From assembly GCA_024867545.1 (NCBI GenBank), contig JANFNE010000003.1, positions 1,488,001 through 1,552,000 on the forward strand: a stretch of 64,000 nt of DNA. Direction: 5' to 3'. The position numbers and the translations under genes were made by a program. The notes under the pieces were generated by a model. It saw nothing but the letters and a program-made list of their open reading frames with translations, was not told where the DNA came from and ran no database searches. This DNA comes from Phytopythium helicoides (lineage: Eukaryota; Oomycota; Peronosporomycetes; Pythiales; Pythiaceae). This document shows, piece by piece, positions 1 to 11,255 of this stretch (the first letter of the stretch is position 1; each line of letters starts with the position of its first letter).

Positions 1-298
1 ATCGTTCTTGGAGGAGCTGTAGCTGTCGGGCTCCATCACAGCCTTTGCAGACTAGAGTGAAACACAATGCTGTTCAAGTTGCGCGTACTAGCACCACGCG
101 CACTGCTACATTGTAGTCGTTCGGCACGTTCATCCGCTCACCACCCTCCTTCCTGCCTACGCAGCACCGAACTGGAGCTGCTGAACGACGACATCTGCCT
201 TGAAAGAAAAAAAAAAAGGCACGGCCTACCCATGGATGACATGTCGCTCGCCTGGAACTCACATTGAGAGTCCCACTTGCGCGTTCCAGGCCAAGGCG
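1..298. other. Left edge, upstream region of copy 1
   Basis: No convincing gene is visible here. Short open frames exist on both strands but none resembles the neighbouring family. The stretch ends at the proposed ATG of copy 1 and presumably carries its promoter. A run of ten adenines lies near 209-218. Confidence 0.5.
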
Positions 299-1803
299 AT
301 GAGCGTGGCTGACAGCGACGACGAGCAGCTCGATGGACTCTTGGAGCTCCTGGCAGGTTCTTGCGAGTCCCCAGGCGAAAATGACACGCTCTGCACACCC
401 GAGAGCTCTGTTGTGGCGCGTCAAGCGAGCGTGGGGAACGCGATTCGTCAAAGTGAGCCCGTTGGTATGAGCATCTCCAAGCGCACTCGCTTACCAATTG
501 GACTCTGGTTCTTGCAGCTCGTGAGAAGAAGTATCGGCGCAAGACGGACCCGAATCGTGCACGCAATCAGCGCAATGCGGAGATCAGAGAGCTCAAGCGC
601 GAGATCGAGGATTTGAGCTCTCTCCTGCGAAAGCTGCGAGTGGGAGCAGGAGCAAAAGGCGGCTGCAGGTGGCTCGCGGAGCTAGCTGTATGAAGAGCAA
701 TGACTCTGCAAGAAGAGAAGGACTTGTCTGGGCAGAGATCTCTCGCGACCAGCTACAGCAGAGAGTGCGCGCCGAGCGAGAAAACGTCCGGCTGAGGTAT
801 GCAGTGGAAGAATACAGCAAGCGAGCTGCTACTCTTCATCGATCCGTAGTGAGATCTGTCGAGAGTTTGGTACGTCGCGGCTCATGTTGGCTCCCTTTGT
901 ATGCACAACGTTGTCTGACAAGCTCTGATCTCCTATGGTGCGCCGCAGCGAAGTTCCAGCAGTCTGCACACTCGTTTCATCAATCGTGTCTACGGGTTGC
1001 CGATCGATATCGATGCAGACACGGCGCTATACAATGAACTGATCGAAGAGATCGTTGCATTACGTGGCGAGGCTGACAAGATGTTCGAGCTCAACGGTTT
1101 GGCAGAGCCTAGTTCCGAGCCTTGTAGCGGCGCGAACATCCACAATACGGACTCTGGTCGCAGCCTTGACATGTTCCTTCGCGGCTTCCTGCCATTTGAC
1201 TTGGATGCTACCGACGACGTCATTTGGCAAATCTACAAGGGCACCGGCAAGCACCGCGGTCCATTGTACTTCAAGAGCTCAAAGGTAAAGCCAGCCAGTC
1301 CTTTGGAAGATGCGGAGTGACACATCTTGCTGACCTTGTGTTCTTGCTGGTAGGTTCTTGGATCTTCAAATGACACCGTGCTCGAAAAGTTTGCGCTTGA
1401 GCTGTTCACAGACCACACGCGCGCAGATTTTCGCTATCGGCAGGTCGTGCGGCGATACAGAGAGGCCGACCGGGTCGTGATTATCTGGGTAGAAGTAGTC
1501 GAGCCGCTGGAGCTCGCCAACAGGTCATTCACTCGGTGCGGATTCCGAGCCAAAGGCGTCATGGTGTGTGAGCCCATGAACATCCCGTCGATGCCGCCAT
1601 ACACACACTTTCGTCGATGCCAACGATTCACGCCGTATCTGACCGGCATGGCGAACGAAACCGAGCTGGAGGAAGCCATGCAGGACTTTAGTGCACTCAT
1701 CAACTTTATCGTGAGTCTAGACACCGCAAAGGTGCACTTCCAGAAGTTCCAGGACGAGTTATTGCGGCAGTCACTGAGCAAGCAGGGTCGCACGCAAATG
1801 TAA
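299..1803 (+). CDS. Copy 1: bZIP-like/START-like protein, frame change after the basic block
   Basis: Likely a nuclear regulator (inferred). Exon 1 starts at ATG 299 with the acidic stretch SVADSDDEQLDGLLELL. A GT-AG intron at about 465-517 (53 bp) joins in frame to the basic block KYRRKTDPNRARNQRN. That frame stops near 693, while the second block (RDQLQQRVRAERENVRLR) is in another frame from about 669. GT-AG intervals 640-668 (29 bp) or 640-695 (56 bp) would bridge the two; otherwise this is a frameshift. Further introns at 870-948 and 1285-1353 are well supported. The START-like part has LPFDLDATDDVIWQIYKG and a C-terminal helix, and ends at 1803. It is shorter than its neighbours before the first block and could be a decaying copy. 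Confidence 0.65.
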
Positions 1804-2070
1804 TCCTGAAACACTCTCATGTAAATGTGCAAGTTGAGGAGCCGAGGGTGGACATCTATTGAAAGCTCGAGCGTGAGGAGTTCCCGCAAGCTGGAGCACG
1901 AAGGGGCGATCTTCTCGGTGCGAATCTTTTTTGACCAAACCGACAGACTTGCGTTTCATCGGCTCACCTTGAAGTGCCGCTCAATTCCTTGGGCTTCCCA
2001 ACGTGTAATATCAAACGCTTACATATGCATCATGCAGCAACGTTCATGTGGATCGTCAAGATCGACAAGC

Positions 2071-3823
2071 TCATACGTGTGGGCGCTTCTTAAGCGCTTG
2101 GTCGAGTAGTACGTTCTCGATCATCTCATGGCTCGCCGTGATGTTGGCAGCCGTCGAGCTCAGCACGAACTCGGTCAGTGCTCCCGCCTGGGCGTCCTCG
2201 TTCAGCGACTTGTCCGACAGGTCGGGCGTGATAATGTAGCACGTCTGCAGCAGCGTGAAGTCTTGCGACATCGTCGACGGCGGCTTGACAACGACGTAGC
2301 CCTTCTCTGTGAAATTGATCCCTGACAGCGGTTTATTCGAGAACTCGAGGGGCTCAATGCGAGAACGCCAGACAATGACGACCCGATCCTTCTCCACGTA
2401 GCGACGCAGGATCTGCTTGACGTGGAAGTCGGCACGACTGTTGTTGGCGTGCATCTCGAGGCCGAATCGCTCCACCATCGTATCCTGAGTTGTCGCAAAG
2501 TCCTCGGACGTCTTGGAGTAGTACGAACGGGCAAGCCTCGTTGCGTTGTGCTCGGTACCTTTGAAGTGCTGCCACACTGCCTCGCCCGTCGTCCGCATGT
2601 CGAACGGTAGTACCTTGTTTGCGAAGACCTCGAGGTACATGCCGTTAACGCCATCGCGAACTTGAGCGTCGCGGTGCGACGTTTCCATGTGATCCAGACC
2701 ATTCGCCTCGAACACCGCATCAACTTCTTTGTAGGACGTTTCGACGCCTGCGAGCAGCTCATCATAGATGGACGTATCTGCTTCGGCGTTTGTGGGTGGC
2801 AGATGAACACGCTTGGTGCCTTTGCTTCCACACGTCTCCATAGCCTGTGACGAGTGAGATCACTGTCAGTTGACCTGCAATCATGAAAAAAAAAGATGTG
2901 TAATACAAGCAGCAGGACGTACACGTAAGGTTTCGCGCTTCTTCAGCAGCTTCTCCATCGACTTGGCGATCTTGATCTGTCCCTCGAGGATGAGCTTTAG
3001 CCGGATGTTCTCGCGTTCTGCCTTGATCCGCTGTTCCAACTGCCGCGCGCACATGTCCTGCCAGACCTTGGGCACTACAAACTGCGGGGAGCTCGGCGTC
3101 TCCGTCGAGTGGTGCGTCTTCTGCGCCTTGATGTTGCCCGTGCATGCGGAGCGGATGATGGTGGACCTGTCATAGCTTGGCTCCGCCGCGGTCGAAAGCG
3201 ACCGCTTCTGTCCTAGGCGCATGGGCAGCGCCGCTGGTCTTGGCTCCGGGCTCCTGGTTGGCGTGAATGAGCTGCAGCTGCTCCTCCATCTCCTTGACCT
3301 TCTGGCGCAGGTAGATGAGCTCCTGTCGGCGCTCGTCGCGCGCGCGGTTCGGGATTATAGTTGAGCGGCTTCTTTCCTGGCGCCTTCTTGGTGAGCGCCC
3401 TGGACATGGGCGCCGATGGCACGACCATGCGGTTGTGCGTGGCCTTGGCCTGGTCCTCCACAGTCTGCTGGCGCAGCTGGTGCAGCCTGGAGCTTGGCGG
3501 CGCGAGCACGAGGCTCTGCTGCGGCGCTTCCCCCGCCAGCCTGCGCGTCACCGACCCGCGGCGAGAGCCTCACGGGCGAGGGCGGCGCGATGCCCGCGGC
3601 CTCAACGAGCGAAATGTCGAGCAGCGACGAGGTGCTGAGCGTCTCGAGCAGGTCGCTGGGGTCGTCGTCCTGGTCGCTGGCGGCCGGCGGCGCAGGGCGG
3701 GAGCTTGCCGCCCAGCCACCCGCCGGCGTCCAGCAGCAGCGCGGGCGACTCGAGCAGCATGGGCATGTCGTCCAGGTACGAGAGCGCGGCGGCGAGCGAC
3801 TCGGCCTCGGCGTCGGGCGTCAT
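2071..3823 (-). CDS. Copy 2: bZIP-like/START-like protein with several frame changes
   Basis: Start is ATG at 3823 (MTPDAEAESLAAALSYLDD, the family N-terminal helix). The START-like exon 2071-2844 is uninterrupted and carries LPFDMRTTGEAVWQHFKG, RRYVEKDRVVIVW and the final helix ASHEMIENVLLDQAL. The intron 2845-2922 separates it from the second block (CARQLEQRIKAERENIRLKL). Upstream, the frame changes four times, always by one extra base. Two changes can be explained as short GT-AG introns (about 43 and 55 bp). One cannot: a single extra base near 3350 splits the basic core between NYNP and NRARDERR. This points to a real frameshift or a sequence error. Copy 2 converges on copy 1 and is divergent from copy 3. 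Confidence 0.65.
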
Positions 3824-4396
3824 GGCGACGCGTTGGGGGAGTCGAGGAGAAAGGCGGAATGGCGCGGCGTCTGGTGGGGCGAGAGTGAAGGTTGGATGGG
3901 GGTTGCGAGCGCTAGGGGGCAGCTTGACTTGGGTAAAGTATAGGTGAATGGAGGGCAAACGGGCGAGACACCCGCGCGGCGGGTGGTGATGTGTGAGCTG
4001 GCAGGAGAAGCAGGCGTCGGCGCTACGTACGAGCCGCCGACGGACGTATACAGGCGAATGCCGTGCTTGCGGCCGCTTCTTGTGGCTGCGTGAGGGCGTT
4101 TGGCCATTCAGACGGGCTCCAGAGTCGCGGAGGAGCGCGGGAATCTTCAGGCGGCTGAGCCGTCAACGCTACGACAATTAGGGGCGACGCATGGAGAAAG
4201 CCAATCACCAGAACGCGGTCCCCATCACCAGCAGCTCCACGAGCAAGCAGCAAGCAGCAGATGGAGAGGATCGATCCAAGGCGACATGACATGAAGCGCA
4301 GGTCGGCACTACCGCGAACCACAAAAGTAGCCCGCGCACACTATTGCGCGCTGCGGTGCGCGCCCCGCGCTTCCTCCCCATCGCCACCCACCGCCC
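3824..4396. other. Divergent intergenic region between copies 2 and 3
   Basis: About 570 bp of GC-rich sequence between two outward-facing family members, so it must hold both promoters. No family-like coding sequence is seen. The open frames here do not resemble known proteins. Confidence 0.5.
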
Positions 4397-6111
4397 ATGG
4401 AGCTGCTGCAGCCGGACGAGGACGCGAGCGAGTTCCTCGCGTCTGCACTCTCCGATACTGGATGGGCTACCGCTGCAGACCGAGGCCGACGCGTCCGCCG
4501 CTGGACATTGCGTGGGACGGCGACGCGCTGGCGGCACCCGCGGCGCTGCTCTCGACCAGCAGCGACGACGATGGAGGCGACGCGGCTGGGAGCGCGGCTG
4601 CTCTGGAGCTCAAGCCCGTGGCGACCGCGTCAGGCGTCGGCGAGCGCGCTGCTGGGGGCGCCGACGGTGGCGCGAGGGACCGGCGAGGAGCGCCAAGTCG
4701 ACGCTGCTGCAGCAGCTGGGGGCCGACAAGCGCAGGCAGGGGAGGAAGCAGCTCATCCACTCCAACTCGAACAAGGCGCGCGACGAGCGCAAGCTTGAGC
4801 TGCTCTACCTGCGCCAGAAGGTGCAGGACATGGAGCAGCAGCTGCGCACGCTGCCAGGCGAGTAGACTGCCGGCGGGACGCAAGCGCGTTCGAGACGCGG
4901 GGGCTAACGCTGCAGAGGTGGAAGAGCTCAGCAGTGCTGCTGCCAACGCTCCTCGGGCGCTGGTCGCGCGCGGGAGCGCGTTCTTGAACAGCCATGATGA
5001 GGCAGCGCTTGCACTGAATCCAGATCAACCGCAGGTGTGGAAGGCCATGTGTCTCCGCCAGATTCAGCACCGCGCCAAGGCCGAGCGCGAGAATGTGCGC
5101 CTCAAGCGCGTGCTCGAAGGACAGATTAAAATCGCCAAGAGCATGGAGAAGCTGCTCCGCAAGCCGACCGAGGTGCGATCTGCGTCGAATGGAACTCGTC
5201 GAAACTGATCAACTAACCACAGTCTACGTGATGATGCAGCACATTGGCGCTTCGCTCAGTAAGCGCTCCAAGTCGTTGCATGTCCCTCCCACTGATCCGA
5301 CAGTGGACAACCTCATTTTCCAGCGCTTGCTGTCTGGCATTGACGCTACCTATCGCGAAGTTGACGAAGTGTTCCAAGTGAACGGCCTCACGACACTCGA
5401 GACGTCCCACCGAGGCGCACAGATGCGAGAAGGCCCGCAAGGAATCTATCTCGACGTGTTTGTGAACAGTGTTCTCCCTTTCGACATGCACTCGACTGCC
5501 GATGCCGTGTGGGAGCATTACAAGGGACCACAGAAACACCACGGGTCGCTGTACGAGAAGACGGCTCAGGTGCGATTATTGGTGCTGCCGCCAACTCGTA
5601 TTCCTGTCCCCTTAACTGACTTGTCTGCCTTTTTGCTGCACAGACGTTCGAGCCCACGGAAGACACAATCCTTGAGAACTTTGTGCTGGAGCTGTTTGCA
5701 AACAACACACTTGCAGACTTTCGAGTGTGGCAGGTTGTGCGCCGCTACATGGAGGATGAGCGCGTCGTCATTGTATGGGTTTCGGACGTTGTTCCGGTCG
5801 AGGTTGCACACAAGCAATTCTCGGGCATCGGCTTTCAGGAGAAGGGTTACGTCGTGTGCAAGCGGCCTCGATCGACGGCGGAGAGCTCGCCCGACGCGTT
5901 CACTGTCGTGCAAGTGTGCTACCGCATCACTCCTCACGCAACTGCACCAGGAGGGGCGCCAGGTGCTCGCCCGACTCCGAGCTCCACCAAGGACATCGGC
6001 GCATTGACCGAGTTCGTGCTCGGCACGACCGAGATGAACGTCGTCGCGCACCAGGAATTGATCGAGAACGTGCTGCTAGAGCAGGCGTTCAAGAGCCGCG
6101 GTCTCCGGTAG
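4397..6111 (+). CDS. Copy 3: bZIP-like/START-like protein, irregular N-terminal half
   Basis: Start is ATG 4397 (MELLQPDEDASEFLASALSD). The N-terminal third is spread over three frames (DGLPLQTEADASAA, then LDIAWDGDALAAPAALLST, then KSTLLQQLGADKRRQGRKQ), implying introns or indels between 4460 and 4690. The bZIP-like block HSNSNKARDERKLELLYLR is clear at about 4760-4855. Its frame closes at TAG 4863, but a GT-AG interval 4862-4931 (70 bp) restores frame to the linker, so an intron here is plausible. The second block is CLRQIQHRAKAERENVRLK. Introns 5173-5239 and 5570-5643 match those of sister genes. The START-like part holds HVPPTDP, LPFDMHSTADAVWEHYKG, RRYMEDERVVIVW and QELIENVLLEQAF. Confidence 0.68.
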
Positions 6112-6481
6112 CCCCCTTCCAGGTGCCGATGGAGCAAGGGCGCGTCGAGCTGGTGGTGTTGATGGTTGTCGTTCAGAGTATATCCATGTCAAAGGTCGCT
6201 GCGTTGCTGCTTGGTGCATGTGCGCGTGCGTGTTCGTGTCCGCATGCGTGTCAACGCCTTCGCTGTCAAAGCGTAGCCATGGCACCTGCGTGAAGTTCGC
6301 CTCATCTTGCGTCCACTTCCGTGCTTCTCCCAATCCCAATCGCACACGACTGCAGTTCTCCGCTTCCTGTCAGCCGCTTCCCGTAATAAACCGCTTCTGC
6401 GGTATGGCTCGGCGTCAGCAGACAGACACTCATCCTGCCATTTCTCCTGGCGACGAACGCCGCGCCTTTCGCTCGACGGCC
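6112..6481. other. Intergenic region upstream of copy 4
   Basis: About 370 bp between two genes on the same strand. It should contain the 3' end signals of copy 3 and the promoter of copy 4. Several tgcgtgt/gcatgcgtgt-like runs occur near 6215-6250. No gene is seen. Confidence 0.45.
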
Positions 6482-8409
6482 ATGGCGCTGCAGCTCGACG
6501 AAGAGGAGACCGAGTTCTTCTCGGCCGCCATGTCCTTTCTCGACGACTTCCCCGACGCGCAGCTGCACCACGCGCCGCTCGCCAGCAGCCAGCAGCTCGA
6601 GCATCAACTCGCGCTCCAGCAGCCCCAGCCGCAGCCGCCGAGGTTCGAGCAGCTCCCGGACGCAGCGTACCTGCCTCACGTGGTGGCCCACAGCGACGAC
6701 GACGGCTCGCTCGCGTCGCTGGACGGCGTGGAGCTCCAGGGACTCACGGAGCTCTGCTTCCCGACGGCGGACGCGACCCACGCCGAGCCATCGCAAGCTG
6801 CAGCGCACGTGAATTCAGGAGGAGCCTCGGCGCTGACGTGGGAGACGGCGCTCACCAACATCAGCAGGGCCTATGAGCCGGTGAACCCGACGTCGCCTGC
6901 GCCTGTCGAGTGCTGGAGGAACGCCGACTGGGAGCAGCAAGGGATGCGGACGTCCGCGAGCTGCGTCGAGATCGCGAGCAAAGGGGAAGGACAAGGCACC
7001 GGCGGAGAGGAGCAAGTCCAAGTCGCACTTGCCGTACAACCCCAACAAGGCGCGCGACGAACGCAAGCTTGAACTCATCTATCTGCGGAAAAAAGTCAAG
7101 GAGATGGAGGAACAGCTCGAGACGCTGCAGAATACAAGAGACACCAAGGCTGTCAATGATGCAGCGAACGGCGTACGACGCAAACGCCTGCTTGGAGCTA
7201 GCACATCTGACAAGCCGGTGTTGGGCGTGTCTACAATTGCTTTGCCGCCTTCGTCGGCTGTTACGGAAGGACCGGAATCGTCGCTGCCGAGTGTATGGAA
7301 AGAGTTATGTTTGCGGCAGCTTCAGCGTCGTGTCAAGGCCGAGCGCGAGAATTCTCGTCTCAAAAGGGAACTAGAAAGCCAGATTAAGGTTGCGAAGAGC
7401 ATGGAGAAGCTCTTGAATCGCCCCAGCAGCATCAAGGTACGTTTGATTGGAGCACCGTTTCCAGGACGAAGCTATGGACTAATATGCCGTGTGTCTCGCC
7501 ACTTCAGGAGGAGTCAACCTCGCAGCATAAGCGCGCTAGAAGTGTTCATGTCCCTCCAACAGACCCGATGGCAGATGCTGCGATCTTTGACGAGCTTATT
7601 GCAGGAGCCGAGGCCTCGTACTATGATGTTGATACTGTTTTCAAGGAGGTTGGACTTTCAGATCTCGAGACAGCTCGGCGCGGTGCGCACGTCCGTGAAG
7701 GCGAAAAGGGCATGTACTTGGACATCTTCGCCAACAGCGTGCTACCTTTTGACATGTGCTCCACGGGCGAGGCTGTGTGGGAGTATTTCAAGGGCTTGCG
7801 CAAGCATCGTGGCCCGCTCTACCAAAAGACCATGAAGGTACGGGTAAACTGGTTTAGCAGAGTAAGTACTGCATGAATACTTGACTCACCATTGTGTTTT
7901 ACGATTTGCAGAGTCTCGAGCCGACGGAGGATACCATTATCGAGAACTTTGCGCTCGAGCTCTTCGCTAACAATACGCGTGCGGACTTCCGCATTCGTCA
8001 GGTTGTTAAGCGATTTGTTGAGGAGGACCGCGTCATGGTTGTTTGGACGGCACACGTGGAGCCTATCTCGGTTACCAACGAGCTTTTCTCGGGATTTGGC
8101 TTTCGCGAGAAGGCGTACGTCGTTTGCAAGCGCCCACCTTCGACAGCCAACTCGTCTTCGTCCGAGTCGTTCACACTTCTGCAGCGTTGCTTGCGCATCA
8201 CGCCGCATGCGATTGTAAAGCAGGAACACTCAAAGCCTTCAGATTCTGGCCATCACCCATCAACACATCGACTCGACAGCGCGACGGTTGGCACGCTCAC
8301 GGAGTTTGTGCTGAGCCTGTGTGCTGCCGACATGGCAGCCGACCAAGAGCTGATTGAAAATGTGCTCGTCGACCAGGCAATCAACCAGCACACAACCTCG
8401 CAGCGTTAG
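6482..8409 (+). CDS. Copy 4: bZIP-like/START-like protein, frame change before the basic block
   Basis: ATG 6482 opens MALQLDEEETEFFSAAMSFLDDFPDA, a good copy of the family N-terminal helix, followed by Gln/Pro-rich sequence. The frame shifts once between about 6880 and 6980; a GT-AG interval 6881-6983 (103 bp) or an indel would bridge it. After it come KGKDKAPAERSKSKS and the block PYNPNKARDERKLELIYLR. The second block is CLRQLQRRVKAERENSRLKR at about 7310-7370. Introns 7437-7507 and 7838-7911 are both phase 0. The START-like region includes HVPPTDP, LPFDMCSTGEAVWEYFKG, KRFVEEDRVMVVW, RITPHA and ADQELIENVLVDQAI. Apart from the N-terminal frame change it appears functional. Confidence 0.72.
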
Positions 8410-8575
8410 AGCAGATACGTAAATGTAATGTGAGTGTTGATTTTGCCCCAACTTTGATACCGGAACAATCAGCGATCGAATTCAAGCTGGAAAGCGAACG
8501 AATTTGACGTTAAGCGATTGGTATTTGACTACTGGTGTACTCAATCCAATCAAGCGGAGGGCAGTAAGCCTCTCG

Positions 8576-8932
8576 TTACATGCGAATGTGGCGTGCCGAA
8601 TGGAAGATGCTGTTCGAGACCGCCACGGCTGTGTGGTAGTCAGCTCGGGCTTGCTTGATAAAAGTCGATATGACCTCAGCAAGTTGCACATGAGGTGCGT
8701 CGCTCGGTATCTCTCCACGCTCGAGGCGGCTTGTGAACGACGTCAGAAGTGCGAACAACTCGTCCGTGAACGTAGACTTGCGGCGAAATGGTGCGGAGAA
8801 CATCGCCATCTTGCGACCAGTAAGCAGGAGCCGAGAGATTTCCCGACACGCTGCACAATGGTCTCCAGCCCCAACGCACTTGTAGGTATCAGTCTCGAGC
8901 TGACGGATCAAGGGCTTTGAACACTTCATCAT
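8576..8932 (-). CDS. Small CxGxGxHCAxCR protein A
   Basis: A 118-residue protein of no family I recognise. Residues 19-30 read CVGAGDHCAACR, the motif shared by the next two small genes. It is followed by mixed hydrophobic/charged helices (DELFALLTSFTSRL, LAEVISTFIKQA). No signal peptide or membrane segment is visible. The Cys/His spacing (C-x5-H-C-x2-C) could bind a metal or form disulphides; this is inference only. A second in-frame ATG lies one codon downstream of the start. First of three tandem relatives on this strand, each several hundred bp apart. Confidence 0.6.
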   Translation of the reverse strand: MMKCSKPLIRQLETDTYKCVGAGDHCAACREISRLLLTGRKMAMFSAPFRRKSTFTDELFALLTSFTSRLERGEIPSDAPHVQLAEVISTFIKQARADYHTAVAVSNSIFHSARHIRM

Positions 8933-9397
8933 GTTTTTCTTCCGGAGGTGGTGGATGAGCTGGTGTAGAGTAGCTGCTTGAGGGGTCGGGAGTCGTTTGG
9001 GAAATGCTGTCAGACCCTCAGCAGCTACTAGGACGGTGGCCGTGGCCTCTACCCAAGCTGCTTGAGCTGAGCAGTAGATGGTTTTCGCAGCGTCTAATCC
9101 TCATGAAGAACACGTTTGATTAGAAGCGGTGCTATGTTGAGGTGGATGAGATGGGCAGGAAGTGGAAGTGTATGTGCATTCGGTGCTTCTGGTGATGTAG
9201 TGTTGTATCACTTGCGCTGTACGGTTCCAATCGCCTTCCCGTGCCACTACCAGTATACCCATCGTATTGTGCTCGCTCTTGAGAGTCAGAGCTTTGCGCT
9301 CTAGCGCACTCCCTTGATTATAGCGATACGAGCAAGCAGCAACAAATGTTTAATGTGCATGTCATTTAGATTAGGTCGCTGAGTGCAAGGACACCGC
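8933..9397. other. Spacer between small genes A and B
   Basis: About 460 bp separating the 5' end of small gene A from the 3' end of small gene B. It should carry the promoter of gene A. No coding sequence was recognised. Confidence 0.4.
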
Positions 9398-9775
9398 TCA
9401 GCTCTGCTCCTCGATAAAGGCCTCCACGACGGTGACGATGCGCTGGTGAGCCTCGTCTTGGGTCGTCTTCCCGTGCTGGACGTCCTTGGCGAAGCCCGCA
9501 ACAATGCGGAGGTAGTCGTTCAGAGCATTGGGGTTGACAGTTGACACGCCGTTCCACGACACGTGAACGAGATGCGGGCGCTTGCGGAAGTTGTTGACGT
9601 ACTGGGCGACTCGACGGCATTCGGCGCAATGACTGCCAGTGCCAATGCATTCGGCGATGGCCGACTCGAGTCGCTGGAACTCAGCGAAGGAGCATGAGAT
9701 GCGAGGAACAGGCGAGGACGGGTCGGCTTGGATCGTGGCCGGGGCAGTCTTGACGGGGACGATCTGGCGCAGCAT
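9398..9775 (-). CDS. Small CxGxGxHCAxCR protein B
   Basis: A 125-residue protein starting MLRQIVPVKTAPATI; this start was preferred to one 31 codons upstream because gene C begins MLRFHQIAPVHAPAA. After a Pro/Ser-rich leader comes CSFAEFQRLESAIAE and then the core CIGTGSHCAECRRVAQYV, and then HLVHVSWNGVSTVNPNAL, which matches HLVRLSWFGSSRFNPRVL in gene C. The C-terminal half is predicted helical. Function unknown. It is intronless and cytosolic or nuclear by appearance. Confidence 0.65.
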   Translation of the reverse strand: MLRQIVPVKTAPATIQADPSSPVPRISCSFAEFQRLESAIAECIGTGSHCAECRRVAQYVNNFRKRPHLVHVSWNGVSTVNPNALNDYLRIVAGFAKDVQHGKTTQDEAHQRIVTVVEAFIEEQS

Positions 9776-10186
9776 GATGCTTGGAGCGGCGGTGCTTGGG
9801 ATGGGGTTTGTTGAAGACGCAGGTGATTTGGAAGTGAGGGCTTGTGGACGAAGGTTTCGGTCGAGCACCAGCTGATTAGATGCGTGTGGTGCTGCGTATA
9901 ATCACGCCTACATTGTCCATATCCATACAAACCAACCGGTAGGTGTTGGTCGAATCTGCCATGGGTATGCAAAGTGACCGCATCTCATCGCATGACCTCT
10001 GATGAGATGCAGAAAGCGCATTTTTGCACCGGAAGCTCCGTCACAGTCGACTCGTCGTAGAAACTCAGGAATTGCGTGGCTATTGTACAAGTTGTCATTG
10101 GTCTGTCGACTCTAGTCATCCGGCGACACCGAACTAATCTCCTACGCTCGTCGCATGTCGAGCTGAACTTTGCACGGTGCAATGGC
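9776..10186. other. Spacer between small genes B and C
   Basis: About 410 bp, presumably the promoter of small gene B and the 3' flank of gene C. No open frame of interest was found. Confidence 0.4.
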
Positions 10187-10552
10187 TTACATCGCATAGC
10201 CACGCTGGTGACAAAAATCAGTCACGACGGCCACGAACTGCTGGTGCGAGTCATCCTCCGGCAGCTTGGCGTCGCGGATTTGCTTGACGAAGGCGCCGAG
10301 CACCTCAACGAGCTGGTCAAGCACGCGAGGGTTGAAACGCGAGCTACCGAACCACGAGAGGCGAACGAGGTGCGGCTGGCCCCACAGGTCTTGCATGTAC
10401 GTGGTAATGCGACGGCAATCGGCGCAGTGGTCGCCATTGCCCAGGCAGTGCTTGATGGACTTCTGCAGCTGCTGGATGTCGGCGAACGAGCAGTCGTCAC
10501 CATCGGTGGCGGCGGGAGCGTGCACGGGAGCGATCTGGTGGAAGCGAAGCAT
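10187..10552 (-). CDS. Small CxGxGxHCAxCR protein C
   Basis: A 121-residue protein starting MLRFHQIAPVHAPAA. It contains CSFADIQQLQKSIKH, the core CLGNGDHCADCRRITTYM, the segment HLVRLSWFGSSRFNPRVL and a helical tail. It aligns throughout with protein B, which supports both as real genes despite their size. The invariant residues across A, B and C are one Cys, two Gly, one His, two further Cys and one Arg within a 12-residue core. No known domain is recognised. Confidence 0.65.
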   Translation of the reverse strand: MLRFHQIAPVHAPAATDGDDCSFADIQQLQKSIKHCLGNGDHCADCRRITTYMQDLWGQPHLVRLSWFGSSRFNPRVLDQLVEVLGAFVKQIRDAKLPEDDSHQQFVAVVTDFCHQRGYAM

Positions 10553-11255
10553 GATGCTTGGGAGTTGACGGCTGGTGTTCAAAGCTGAAGTTGCTAGTCG
10601 AAGGCGAATTTCGAAGTGAGCTTCGTTCAGTCCTCGTCTAGCCTCCCGATGGTTCGGTGCTTGATGTTGGGAAACTCGTCGTGTCTTTGAGGCTCGCTGT
10701 GCTCCACCATAGTGAACCGAAGAGAGCTGCTCGCTGCGCGTGCTTGGGGACTCGCATCGACGGCGGTCTCCATGGTCGATTAGATGCCGGAACCAATCTC
10801 ACGTCGCAGAGCTCAGCGACAAAGGCAGACACTCTGCAGTGGACGGGAATGGCCTGCATCAATGTGATCGCCCGCATGGTGCTGACGCACGGTGCAGGGC
10901 ATGGCGAAACGTAGACGAAGCTTGCAGCGACCAATGGTTTCGCGCGAGAAACAGGGCGCGCAGAGCTGTCAGCATCGCTGGACTGCCCCACCTGGGATTA
11001 GATGCAGGTGAAAAGGTGACTCAGGAGCAGGTCCCGCGATCGGCACACCGTGTGACGAGGCGACAGCCAATGTTCAGCACTATGGGCAAGCCGGCGTGCA
11101 CCTTATCGTGGAATGGAATGGAATTGTAGGCTTGCAGTCTGACGATGCTGCGTGTAGCTAGGATACACAAGTCGCTGGTTGCTCTTTTTTGTTGGGTACG
11201 TTATCTCGCCACAGGAGAGCAATGGATGCGATCATTGTTTGCTCTTGCCCGGGAT
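10553..11255. other. Intergenic region, 10.6-11.2 kb
   Basis: About 700 bp without a supported gene. A 117-codon open frame on the minus strand (10638-10991) has no recognisable motif, unlike the small genes just before it. The stretch presumably holds the promoter of small gene C and the 3' flank of copy 5. Confidence 0.4.

Noticed and set aside
640..668. 29-bp micro-intron in copy 1
   Set aside because: It restores frame, but 29 bp is far below the usual size here and a 56-bp alternative or an indel explains it as well; kept only as a note.
10638..10991. Fourth small gene after proteins A-C
   Set aside because: The open frame lacks the CxGxGxHCAxCR motif and the HLVxxSW segment.
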